A stretch of 64,000 nt of DNA from assembly GCF_007748115.1 (NCBI RefSeq), contig NZ_CP036289.1, positions 310,001 to 374,000 on the forward strand. Reading direction: 5' to 3'. Numbering within the stretch: position 1 is the stretch's first letter; each line of letters begins with the position of its first letter. The notes below the pieces were generated by a model that saw nothing but the letters and a program-made list of their open reading frames with translations, ran no database searches and was not told the origin of the DNA. Positions 25,773-33,741 of the stretch are shown here, piece by piece. The DNA comes from Bremerella volcania. Its GTDB lineage: Bacteria > Planctomycetota > Planctomycetia > Pirellulales > Pirellulaceae. Both the position numbers and the translations under genes were made by a program.

Positions 25773-25942
25773 GTCCCCTCTCCCCCGAGGGGAGGGGGCT
25801 AGGGTGAGGGGTCTTTCCCGCCGGCCTGAAAGCGCATGCGAGATAAAAGTTCGCGATAGGCTCGGAACTTTCGACCAGCGATGTGAGGCAAAAACCGCAC
25901 AACAAACCCTCACCCTAGCCCTCTCCCTGCGAGGGAGAGGGG
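25773..25942. repeat. Composite C/G-rich repeat (paired arms)
   Basis: GTCCCCTCTCCCCCGAGGGG... (25773-25812) and ...CCCTCTCCCTGCGAGGGAGAGGGGA (25906-25942) are inverted copies around a ~90-base spacer. The spacer shares 'GATGTGAGG...CGCACA' with the spacer of the copy at 35731-35893. Confidence 0.75.
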
Positions 25943-25979
25943 ATAGGATTTTCTTGTCAGCCCCTTGGGGCTTATACAC

Positions 25980-26870
25980 TCAAGGCGGCCCGCGTTCGTG
26001 GGCCGTTTCGACTTGTCGTGTTTCGTTGTTGGACGCCATCCTCACATCCCCGTGGACACGCTTTTCAATCGCACGAAGCACGCGTTTGCGTCGTGTGGGC
26101 GTGATGATCTTTTTGGTTTCGACTCGGGAGACTACTTGAGGCTGCGTTTCGCTTGGCGGTTGTTCTTCGCTGGAAGCCTCTTTCACCGGTGCGTTGAGTT
26201 CCTCTTCCAGCGCGTCGATCTCGGCCTGTTTCGCGGTGATCTCCTCGATCAGCTGCAGGTTGAGTTTTTTCATGCGGTAGAACATCCACGCGTACAATCG
26301 GGCGGCTTCGTACGTGAGCGGCTCGCGCAGCGGCTGCCGCAGTCGGTACCGTTTTCGTTCCTCGTAACGCGTCACCGCGTCGCGTTCGCGGGGCTCGCGG
26401 TATTCGCCTGAATCACTTCGCGAACGCTTGGGCGTTAGGCCGCTGGGGACCAGGGGAGGATCGATTTCGGGGAACTCGTACGCGTTGATTTCCGGATCGA
26501 TTTCAACCACGATGCTGTCGGCCCGGTAGTGAGGCCGGTCGGGGTCGAACGCTTCGACAGGCGGGTCCTTGCTAGGAACGTCCTTCGTCATGGCGGCCTG
26601 AAACGCGGCTTCCTCCTGGGCCTCTTGCCGACGAATGATTTCGTTGAGCGTGGCCGATTGGGGCCGCGGCGTTCGCTTCGGAGGGGCCATCTTCGGCGGC
26701 CAGAACTTCTTAGGCTGCGACTCGTTGGCCGGCTCTTCCTGCAAGATCATCAACACCTCCCCGCAGCAGGGGCAGAGAAGCCGATTCCCCTCGCGCACGG
26801 CAACCTGCGGAGCGTACGCTGATGCGTTCGCTCCGTGTTTTTCAGGTTGCGTGGCGTGTGAATGGGACAT
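25980..26870 (-). CDS. Coiled-coil protein with a zinc knuckle, unknown
   Basis: From the ATG at 26870 ('MSHSHATQPEKHG') the protein has 296 residues. It begins with one CPCC knuckle in 'NRLLCPCCGEVLMIL', followed by basic Pro-rich sequence and many Glu/Arg-rich segments. The C-terminal third has a coiled coil ('MKKLNLQLIEEITAKQAEID..EEEL') and a basic tail with 'TPTRRKRVLRAIEKR'. This hydrophilic, charged composition suggests a nucleic-acid or scaffold role, but no family is recognised. It probably starts as drawn, because the upstream codons (from 26933) lack similarity to protein-like sequence. Confidence 0.65.
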   Translation of the reverse strand: MSHSHATQPEKHGANASAYAPQVAVREGNRLLCPCCGEVLMILQEEPANESQPKKFWPPKMAPPKRTPRPQSATLNEIIRRQEAQEEAAFQAAMTKDVPSKDPPVEAFDPDRPHYRADSIVVEIDPEINAYEFPEIDPPLVPSGLTPKRSRSDSGEYREPRERDAVTRYEERKRYRLRQPLREPLTYEAARLYAWMFYRMKKLNLQLIEEITAKQAEIDALEEELNAPVKEASSEEQPPSETQPQVVSRVETKKIITPTRRKRVLRAIEKRVHGDVRMASNNETRQVETAHERGPP

Positions 26871-26954
26871 GACGTTTTCGAGTGTTGAGTGTGTTAGGGA
26901 CGAGAAAAACGAATGGTGAACGTTTGGTATCACCCTTGGATTCGAGTTCTTCCG

Positions 26955-27080
26955 AGCCCCAACGGGGCGGCAGAATCATGAATGACACATAGGTTCTGTC
27001 GCCCTTTCAGGGCTTGTTTTTTTTTGGTCACCTACCAGGGGCTGACGCCCCTGGCTATTATCTGTCGCCCCGTTGGGGCT
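26955..27080. repeat. Inverted-repeat element with internal palindrome (126 bp)
   Basis: AGCCCCAACGGGGCGGCAGA (from 26955) is the near-exact reverse complement of TCTGTCGCCCCGTTGGGGCT (27061-27080). Inside lie a second related stem (TCGCCCTTTCAGGGCT) and the palindrome CCAGGGGCTGACGCCCCTGG near 27036. It is probably a non-coding mobile repeat. Confidence 0.7.
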
Positions 27081-27201
27081 GAGAGGGCGTGCCCACGCGA
27101 ACGCGGGCACGGCACCCGGAAGCGAGATTGCTTCATCGGGTGTACGTGCAATTTAGAGGGTTAGCGCTTCAGTGAGATAGTGCGCGCGGGAAAAATTTTT
27201 T

Positions 27202-27326
27202 GACCACGGATGACACGGATGGGAATGAATCGAGAACGGGTACCAACGTCGCACTGCCGGGGGCGGCAGTGGCACCCGTTTTCAAGCGTTCCTGTCCGTG
27301 TTCATCCGTGTCATCCGTGGTTGGTC
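27202..27326. repeat. Inverted pair of 'CCACGGATGACACGGAT' repeat around a hairpin
   Basis: GACCACGGATGACACGGATG (27202-27221) pairs with CATCCGTGTCATCCGTGGTT... ending 27326. Between the arms is CACTGCCGGGGGCGGCAGTG, another palindrome. The same nested plan occurs at 60832-60955. Confidence 0.75.
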
Positions 27327-27362
27327 TTCTCCTCTTGCATTTTAGAACGGGGCCCCGGTTTG

Positions 27363-27402
27363 CCCCCTCACCCTAACCCTCTCCCCCGTAGGGGCGAGGG
27401 GA
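27363..27402. repeat. Single-arm C/G-rich repeat at the 3' end of uvrA
   Basis: CCCCTCACCCTAACCCTCTC...GGGGCGAGGGG matches one arm of the composite elements. It lies six bases after the uvrA stop and may help form its transcript end. Confidence 0.6.
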
Positions 27403-27408
27403 GTGGAG

Positions 27409-30276
27409 TTAGGCCTCGGTGCCGCCATTGAGTAGCGGCTTCAAATACTGCCCCGTGTAACTCGCTTCCACTTCGGCCAGTTGTTCCGGGGTGCCGGTGG
27501 CGATGATTTGGCCGCCACCGGAGCCGCCTTCGGGGCCAAGGTCGATGAGCCAGTCGGCGCTTTTGATCACGTCCAGGTTGTGTTCGATCACCAGGACCGT
27601 GTTCCCCTTGTCGACCAGCCGCCCCAGGACCGAGAGCAACCGGCGGATGTCTTCGAAGTGGAGGCCGGTGGTCGGTTCGTCCAGCACGTACAGCGTGCTG
27701 CCGGTTTCGGTTCTCGCCAGTTCGGTGGCCAGCTTGATGCGCTGGGCTTCGCCGCCGGAAAGGGTGGTGCTCGGTTGGCCGAGCGAGAGATATCCCAGCC
27801 CCACATCGCACAGGCTCGCCAGCACGCGGTGGATGGTGGGGACCGCCTCGAAGAACTCGGACGCCTCTTCAATCGGCAGGTTCAGAACGTCGGCGATCGA
27901 GAGGTCTTTGTACTTCACTCGTAGCGTCTGGCGGTTGAACCGCTTGCCGTGGCACTGGGGGCATTCGACGAACAGGTCTGGCAGGAAGTTCATTTCGATC
28001 TTACGCAAGCCCTGGCCTTGGCACTCTTCGCAGCGGCCACCCTTCACGTTGAAGCTGAACCGCGACGCTTTGTAGCCATACTGCTTGGCCTGCCGCGTGT
28101 CGGCGAACACCTTGCGGATTTCATCGAACACGCCAGTGTACGTGGCCGGGTTACTGCGGGGCGTACGGCCGATGGGGGACTGATCGATCGGGATGACCTT
28201 GTCGACCTGGCTCGTGCCGCGCAGACTGGTGAACGCCCCAGGCCGCTGCGAGGGCTGACCCAGGCGGCGAAGCAGGGCCGGCGTGATCGTTTCGTTTACC
28301 AGCGAACTCTTGCCGCTGCCGCTGACGCCGGTCACGCAGACCAGCGCGCCCAGGGGAACCTGAACGGCAACGTCCTTCAAGTTGTTGGTGGTGGCTCCTT
28401 CGATGGAGATCATCCTTGACTTAGCCACCTTGCGGCGCGATTTGGGCACGTCGATCTTCGTGCGACCGCTCAAGTATTGGCCGGTGATCGAAGCTTCGAC
28501 CTGAGAAACGACGTCCGGGGTGCCTTCGGCGATGATCTGCCCGCCCCGGCTGCCGGCACCAGGGCCAACGTCGACCAGGCGATCGGCAACTCGCATGATC
28601 GCTTCGTCGTGTTCCACCACGATGACGGTATTGCCATGGTCGCGCAGTTCGACCAGGGCTTCGATCAGTCGGTGGTTATCGCGCGAGTGAAGCCCGATCG
28701 ATGGTTCGTCCAGGATGTAGCAGATGCCGACCAGGCCGCTGCCGATGCCGGTAGCCAGGCGAACCCGCTGCAGTTCGCCGCCGCTGAGCGTGTCGGCGGC
28801 ACGGTCGAGCGTGAGGTAGTCGGCTCCGACCTTTTCCAGGAAGGCCAGACGCTTGGCGATCTCGCGGACGATCGGCGTGGCGATCAGGCTCTCGTGTTCG
28901 TCGAATTCCAGATCGTCGAAGAACGTGCGGGCATCGTTGATGCTCAGGCGCACGATCTGGTGAATGTTGTGATCGGCGACGCGCACGGCGAGGGCTTCTG
29001 GGCGAAGCCGGGCCCCCTGACACGCAGGGCAGGGGAGCTTGCCGCGGAACTTGCCGAGCTGTTCGAGCCGCTTTTTGCGGGTGGTGGTGACGTACTCTTT
29101 TTCCAGGGCGATCAGCACGCCTTGCCAGGTGCTGCCTTCGCCGGAAAGGAGCTTGGTACGCTGGTCTTCGGTCCAGTCGCTCAGCTTCGAGGTGCGGTCG
29201 AGCTTATGCTTGCCGAGCCACACGTCGAGCCCTTTGCTGACCTTGGTGAGCGCCGAAGCGGTCAGCCCACGCCAGGGTGCGATCGCGCCGTCGTCGATCG
29301 AAAGCTCGCGTTCCGGGATGACCAGGTCGGGGTCGAACTCTTCGCAGATGCCCAGCCCTTCGCACTTGGGGCACGTGCCGTAGGGGCTGTTGAAGCTGAA
29401 CGTGCGGGGCTCGATATCGATGAAGCTGAGGTTGCACTCGGTGCAGGCCAGCTCGGTGTTGAAGATCTGATCGATCCACGTTCCTTTGGGATGCTTGTCG
29501 TCGACCTTGTCGGTATCGAGGTGGCAGGAAAGGAGCCGCCCTTCACCCAGCTTCAAAGCCATAGCGACCGAGTCGCTCATGCGGGCCCGCAGCCCTTCGC
29601 GAATGATGATGCGATCGACGATCGCTTCGATGGTGTGGTTCTTCTTTGGGTTGAGTTCGGGGACTTCGTCGATCTGGTAGACCTCGTCGTCGACGCGTAC
29701 CCGCAGCAGGCCTTCGCGGCGGATGCGATCGAAGACCTCTTTGTGCGCCCCTTTGCGCCCCTGAACCATCGGGGCCATGATCATCAGCTTGGTTTCCTCA
29801 GGCAGGGCTAAGAGGCGATCTTGAATCTGTTCGGCGGTTTGCTGGGTGATCGGACGCCCGCACTTCCAGCAGTGTGGTTGGCCGAGGCGAGCCATCAGCA
29901 GACGGAGGTAGTCGTAGATCTCGGTGATGGTGGCGACGGTGCTGCGCGGGTTCTGGCTGCCGGTGCGCTGGTCGATGCAGATAGTGGGCTGCAGGCCGAC
30001 GATCAGGTCGACGTCGGGGCGTTCCATCTGGTCGAGGAACTGCCGCGCGTAGACCGACAGGCTTTCGACATACTGCCGCTGACCTTCGGCGTAGAGCGTA
30101 TCGAGAGCAAGCGAGCTCTTGCCGCTGCCGCTGGGCCCGGTGATGACGATCAACTGATCTCGAGGGAGATCGATGTCGATGTTTTTGAGGTTATGAACAC
30201 GGGCCCCACGAACGCAGATCGAGGACGTATCCTGCGTCGGATCGATGGCAGACAGCTTATCTCGATGAAAATCCAC
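27409..30276 (-). CDS. uvrA: Excinuclease ABC subunit A
   Basis: UvrA finds bulky DNA damage and loads UvrB in nucleotide excision repair. The 955-residue protein has two ABC modules. Module 1 has Walker A '[19 protein letters not shown]', a CxxC..CxxC zinc site around '[16 protein letters not shown]' and 'CPKCEGLG', and '[12 protein letters not shown]'. Module 2 has '[11 protein letters not shown]', the zinc site '[17 protein letters not shown]' with '[10 protein letters not shown]', and '[12 protein letters not shown]' with '[15 protein letters not shown]'. All nucleotide-binding and zinc residues are present. The start is probably a GTG at 30276, followed by 20 residues before conserved '[15 protein letters not shown]'. 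Confidence 0.98.
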   Translation of the reverse strand: MDFHRDKLSAIDPTQDTSSICVRGARVHNLKNIDIDLPRDQLIVITGPSGSGKSSLALDTLYAEGQRQYVESLSVYARQFLDQMERPDVDLIVGLQPTICIDQRTGSQNPRSTVATITEIYDYLRLLMARLGQPHCWKCGRPITQQTAEQIQDRLLALPEETKLMIMAPMVQGRKGAHKEVFDRIRREGLLRVRVDDEVYQIDEVPELNPKKNHTIEAIVDRIIIREGLRARMSDSVAMALKLGEGRLLSCHLDTDKVDDKHPKGTWIDQIFNTELACTECNLSFIDIEPRTFSFNSPYGTCPKCEGLGICEEFDPDLVIPERELSIDDGAIAPWRGLTASALTKVSKGLDVWLGKHKLDRTSKLSDWTEDQRTKLLSGEGSTWQGVLIALEKEYVTTTRKKRLEQLGKFRGKLPCPACQGARLRPEALAVRVADHNIHQIVRLSINDARTFFDDLEFDEHESLIATPIVREIAKRLAFLEKVGADYLTLDRAADTLSGGELQRVRLATGIGSGLVGICYILDEPSIGLHSRDNHRLIEALVELRDHGNTVIVVEHDEAIMRVADRLVDVGPGAGSRGGQIIAEGTPDVVSQVEASITGQYLSGRTKIDVPKSRRKVAKSRMISIEGATTNNLKDVAVQVPLGALVCVTGVSGSGKSSLVNETITPALLRRLGQPSQRPGAFTSLRGTSQVDKVIPIDQSPIGRTPRSNPATYTGVFDEIRKVFADTRQAKQYGYKASRFSFNVKGGRCEECQGQGLRKIEMNFLPDLFVECPQCHGKRFNRQTLRVKYKDLSIADVLNLPIEEASEFFEAVPTIHRVLASLCDVGLGYLSLGQPSTTLSGGEAQRIKLATELARTETGSTLYVLDEPTTGLHFEDIRRLLSVLGRLVDKGNTVLVIEHNLDVIKSADWLIDLGPEGGSGGGQIIATGTPEQLAEVEASYTGQYLKPLLNGGTEA

Positions 30277-30429
30277 GATGGCAGACAGTCATGCTGGGCG
30301 GAAAGATCGGGACTTCGCGCCGTGCCCCTGCCATGGGGCAATCCCGACCTTAAAGGTATAAATGATGAGCGACAATTCAGTTCAGGCTAACAGGGCCCAA
30401 CCCAGGTGGCAACTAGAGGGGAAGCGTGG

Positions 30430-30696
30430 GTTTTCAGTTTTCAGTGTTCCGTTTTCAGTCAGACGGGCTGAACGCCACGCGCGGTATCGTCGTAACTCCT
30501 GTCCCCTCGACCCTTTGGGGAGAGGGTTAGGGTGAGGGGCGAGTCTGTTACCCACTTTCCAACCCTCTCCCTTGGCAAGGGAGAGGGGACGAGAAAGCGC
30601 ACAAGTCATGCCTTCTTTCAAGCGGGATAGAAGAATCAGGCACAACCACTTACAACTTCCTGACGACTGAAAATGGAACACTTCAAACTGAAAACT
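30430..30696. repeat. Outer inverted repeat of 'TTTTCAGTTTTCAGTGTTCC' type
   Basis: The left arm (30430-30462, TTTTCAGTTTTCAGTGTTCC and following) pairs imperfectly with the right arm ending 30696 (GGAACACTTCAAACTGAAAACT). The C/G-rich composite element at 30501-30590 lies inside. The whole occupies most of the 433-base gap between uvrA and dgt. Confidence 0.65.
30501..30590. repeat. Composite C/G-rich repeat (paired arms, 90 bp)
   Basis: GTCCCCTCGACCCTTTGGGG (30501 on) and CCAACCCTCTCCCTTGGCAA... to GGGGAC (30590) form an inverted pair. The spacer shares 'TTACCCACTTTCCAACCCT' with 'GTACCCGCTTCCCAACCCT' of the copy at 33591-33702. Confidence 0.75.
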
Positions 30697-30709
30697 ACCA
30701 GCGAAGCAT

Positions 30710-31819
30710 ATGCATCATTTCATGAATTACGACCAGCGCGAGGACCGGCTTTTAGCTCCTTACGCGCTTCGAAGTAAACAGTCGCGCGGTCGCGAGCACG
30801 AAGAGGCCGACCAGCCGTATCGCTCGCCGTTTCAGCGCGATCGCGATCGGATCATCCATAGCAGTGCATTCCGCCGGATGGCCGACAAAACGCAGGTCTT
30901 CATGAGCGTCAGCGACTACCACCGCACGCGGCTGACTCACACGATCGAAGTCGTGAACGTGGCCCGCACCATCGGCCGCAGTTTGGGACTGAATGAAGAA
31001 CTGATTGAGGCTTTAGGGTATCTGCACGACCTAGGGCATCCGCCACTGGGGCACACGGGGGAAGAGGTACTTCAGGAGTGCATGGCTGACTGCGGAGGGT
31101 TCTCGCACAACGCGTTCGGCCTGGTGCTGGTGAAGTTTCTTGAAACGCGCAGTCCCTACTACGACGGGCTGAACCTCACGCACGAGGTGCTGGAGGGGCA
31201 GATCACGCGGGTCGACAAGCGGCAGATGACTTTCCTGCGGCCGCTATTGGAAGCCCAGACGGTCGAGGCCTGCGACAGCATTACGTACGACACGCACGAC
31301 GCCGACGACGCGCTCAAGCTAGGGCTGGTGAATTTCGACGAGCTGATGCAGGTTCCGCTATTTGCGCAAGCGGCCGAGAAAGCGTATCAGCGGTATGGCC
31401 AATTGGAAGGGCGTCGGTTGCGGAAGATGGTCATCCACCAACTGATCGACATTCAGGTCACCGACGTCATGCAGACCGCGATGGAGCGGATCGCCAAGTG
31501 GAGCCCGGCCACGCCGGAGGAAGCCGAGATGTGCGAGCCGATCGTGACGGTGAGCGATGACCTTCGTGCGCGAAAAACCCAGCTCGAGCGGTTCCTGTTT
31601 GATAGGGTTTACCGCCATCCTGACATCGTCGAGTTCCGCCAGCGCGGCCAGGACCAACTGCGGCGGATGTACGAGGGGTATTTACGCCGTCCAGAGCTGG
31701 TACGTGGTAAATGTGCCGACTGGTTCGAGGTTTGGGGGCTTCCTCGTACCGTAGGGTATTACATCGCCACCATGACCGATTCTTACTGCCAACGGGAGTT
31801 TGAAGCCCATTTTCGCTAG
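30710..31819 (+). CDS. dgt: Deoxyguanosinetriphosphate triphosphohydrolase (HD domain)
   Basis: The enzyme splits dGTP into deoxyguanosine and triphosphate and helps balance dNTP pools. The 369-residue protein shows 'YRSPFQRDRDRIIHSSAFRRM', 'DKTQVF', 'RLTHTIEVVNVARTIGR' and the metal-binding 'LHDLGHPPLGHTGE' (HD motif). 'SHNAFG' and 'SITYDTHDADDA' follow. The length is in the range of shorter bacterial homologues. An ATG at 30722 is an alternative start. No regulator is seen nearby. Confidence 0.94.
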   Translation: MHHFMNYDQREDRLLAPYALRSKQSRGREHEEADQPYRSPFQRDRDRIIHSSAFRRMADKTQVFMSVSDYHRTRLTHTIEVVNVARTIGRSLGLNEELIEALGYLHDLGHPPLGHTGEEVLQECMADCGGFSHNAFGLVLVKFLETRSPYYDGLNLTHEVLEGQITRVDKRQMTFLRPLLEAQTVEACDSITYDTHDADDALKLGLVNFDELMQVPLFAQAAEKAYQRYGQLEGRRLRKMVIHQLIDIQVTDVMQTAMERIAKWSPATPEEAEMCEPIVTVSDDLRARKTQLERFLFDRVYRHPDIVEFRQRGQDQLRRMYEGYLRRPELVRGKCADWFEVWGLPRTVGYYIATMTDSYCQREFEAHFR

Positions 31820-31967
31820 TCTATGGGGATGCTTTCGCTGCAAAAGCGGAGTAGAATACGTCACTTGGATTTGAGATTAGGTTTGTCTTTTAAGGGGAGC
31901 ACGACCTGCCTGACCGAAGGTTGCCGTCGCGGTTATCTCGTTTTGGGTCGTCTCCTGCAGGCTCTCC

Positions 31968-33044
31968 ATGGCGCTGATTGTACTTAGAATTGTTTTTATC
32001 TTGGTGGCCGCCGGTGTCGGCATCACGGTCATCCAGGTCGATGCTTTCCGCAGTGCGCTGCAGGACCAGCCATTTTGGGCGTTCGTCGGGGTTCTGGTCC
32101 TGGCGTTGGCGGTCATCGGCATCGATATATTCGTCAAGAACAAGCGATACGACACCATCTCTGGGGTCTATTTCGGGCTACTGGTGGGGCTCTCGCTGAC
32201 CTACATTCTGGGGCTGATCACCCAGGTATGGTTCCCGGCCGACAATCCCGGAGCGGTCACGGCCCACCGGGCACTACAATTGGTGGTCGGGATGGTGCTG
32301 TGTTACAGCTGTATCAGCCTGGTGCTGCAAACCAAGGACGACTTTCGCTTCATCATTCCTTACGTCGAATTTGCCAAGGAAGTGAAAGGGCCCAAGCCGT
32401 ACGTGCTGGATACCAGCATCGTGATCGATGGCCGCATCGCCGACGTCGTCGAGACCGGCTTCTTCGACAACGTGCTGATCATGCCCAGGTTCGTTCTGGC
32501 CGAACTGCAAGGCATCGCCGATAGCAGCGACAAGCTGAAGCGCAGCCGCGGCCGCCGTGGGCTCGATATCTTGAACCGCCTGCGAAACAACGACCAGGTC
32601 GACCTAAAGATCCACGATCGCGAGACGCCCGACATGGAAGGCCAACCGGTCGACATGAAGCTGGTGCTGCTGGCGAAGCTGCTGGAAGGGAAGATCGTCA
32701 CCGGCGATTACAACCTGAACAAGGTTGCCAAGCTGCATAACGTGGAAGTGATCAACCTGAACGAAATCGCCAACGCCTTGAAACCGGTCTTCCTGCCAGG
32801 CGAACATCTTTCGGTGCGGATTGTCAAAAAGGGTGAAGAAGATAGCCAAGGCGTCGGCTACCTGGACGACGGAACGATGATCGTCGTCGAAGGGGGGCGT
32901 GAGCACATCAACAGCCAGGTCCGCATTCTGGTGACCAGCGTGCTGCAGACCAGTGCCGGCCGCATGATCTTCGGACGCTATGAAGCGAACGAAGGGGGCC
33001 CTTCCGGCGGCGGTCAAAAGACGCCGGCTAACACTTCCGCCTAA
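31968..33044 (+). CDS. YacL-like membrane PIN-TRAM ribonuclease
   Basis: Four N-terminal helices (about residues 3-22, 38-56, 65-85, 100-120) are followed by a PIN nuclease domain with acidic residues in 'YVLDTSIVIDGRIADV', 'FVLAELQGIAD' and 'KIVTGDYNLNKVA'. A C-terminal TRAM-like domain ('LSVRIVKKGEEDSQGVGYLDDGTMIVVE') completes the 358-residue protein. This is the arrangement of YacL-type proteins, thought to act in RNA processing at the membrane. An ATG with no strong ribosome site starts it. It appears complete and intact in its acidic triad. Confidence 0.93.
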   Translation: MALIVLRIVFILVAAGVGITVIQVDAFRSALQDQPFWAFVGVLVLALAVIGIDIFVKNKRYDTISGVYFGLLVGLSLTYILGLITQVWFPADNPGAVTAHRALQLVVGMVLCYSCISLVLQTKDDFRFIIPYVEFAKEVKGPKPYVLDTSIVIDGRIADVVETGFFDNVLIMPRFVLAELQGIADSSDKLKRSRGRRGLDILNRLRNNDQVDLKIHDRETPDMEGQPVDMKLVLLAKLLEGKIVTGDYNLNKVAKLHNVEVINLNEIANALKPVFLPGEHLSVRIVKKGEEDSQGVGYLDDGTMIVVEGGREHINSQVRILVTSVLQTSAGRMIFGRYEANEGGPSGGGQKTPANTSA

Positions 33045-33070
33045 TGCCCCAATTGGAAATCCCTGGGTTG

Positions 33071-33119
33071 CAGGATGGCTGCGACTTCTGAGTCGATCGC
33101 CATCTTGGATCCGCCTACG
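33071..33119. repeat. Dispersed hairpin 'AGGATGGCT...AGCCATCCT' family
   Basis: This ~49-base segment (CAGGATGGCTGCGACTTCTG and following) resembles the hairpin at about 60866-60902 (AGGATGGCTACGCCTTCCGA and following). It lies in the gap before rsfS. Confidence 0.6.
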
Positions 33120-33157
33120 AACATTCACTGACGCTGACTCTTTCCCCACACATTCGC

Positions 33158-33568
33158 GTGACTGAATCCGACAAGCCTGAAACTTCCGACAACAGCGATA
33201 ACGCCAGCTTCGAGCTTGCCAAGGCAGCCGCCCAGGTCATCGAAGACAACAACGGCCGCGATATCTGCATCCTCGACATGCGGCACCTGACGCCGATCTT
33301 CGATTACTTCGTCATCGGCACCGGCGGCAGCCGCCGGCAGCTGCACGCAATGAGCGAAGAGATCGACGACAAGCTCGAGAAAGAGCTGGGTGATCGCCGC
33401 ATGGGACGCGAAGGGTACGACGAAAGCCGCTGGATCTTGTTGGACTACGGCACCATCGTCTGCCATCTGTTCGACGAAGAAACCCGCGAGTACTTCCAGC
33501 TGGAACAACTGTGGGCCGATGCCAAGAAGGTTGACCTGACCGGCATCTTGCGAAACCCGGGCGAATAA
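33158..33568 (+). CDS. rsfS: Ribosome silencing factor
   Basis: RsfS binds ribosomal protein L14 (uL14) and blocks subunit joining when nutrients are short. The 136-residue protein follows the family: 'AAAQVIEDNNGRDICILDM', 'LTPIFDYFVIGTGGSRRQLHAM', and 'WILLDYGTIVCHLFDEETREYFQLEQLWADA'. It starts at a GTG at 33158; a ~20-residue Asp/Ser-rich N-terminus precedes the conserved core. It stands alone upstream of argS, separated by a 112-bp composite repeat. Confidence 0.96.
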   Translation: MTESDKPETSDNSDNASFELAKAAAQVIEDNNGRDICILDMRHLTPIFDYFVIGTGGSRRQLHAMSEEIDDKLEKELGDRRMGREGYDESRWILLDYGTIVCHLFDEETREYFQLEQLWADAKKVDLTGILRNPGE

Positions 33569-33590
33569 GCGCTGGCAAGCGAGCCTCTTT

Positions 33591-33702
33591 ATCTTGTCCC
33601 CTCGCCCCTTAGGGGAGAGGGTTAGGGTGAGGGGCGAACCAGGTACCCGCTTCCCAACCCTCACCCTAGCCCTCTCCCTTGGGAAGGGAGAGGGGACAAG
33701 AT
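33591..33702. repeat. Composite C/G-rich repeat (paired arms, 112 bp)
   Basis: The cleanest copy of the family: the outer ends ATCTTGTCCCCTC (33591-33603) and GAGGGGACAAGAT (33690-33702) are perfect inverted repeats, and each arm contains its own short hairpin. It fills the gap between rsfS and argS. Confidence 0.8.
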
Positions 33703-33741
33703 CGAGAACACTTTGATTCATCCAAGCTGCAAGCCACTTTC

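Noticed and set aside
28477-29811. Long plus-strand open frame opposite uvrA
   Set aside because: It is an antisense shadow of uvrA caused by G/C-rich third positions; no ribosome site or family.
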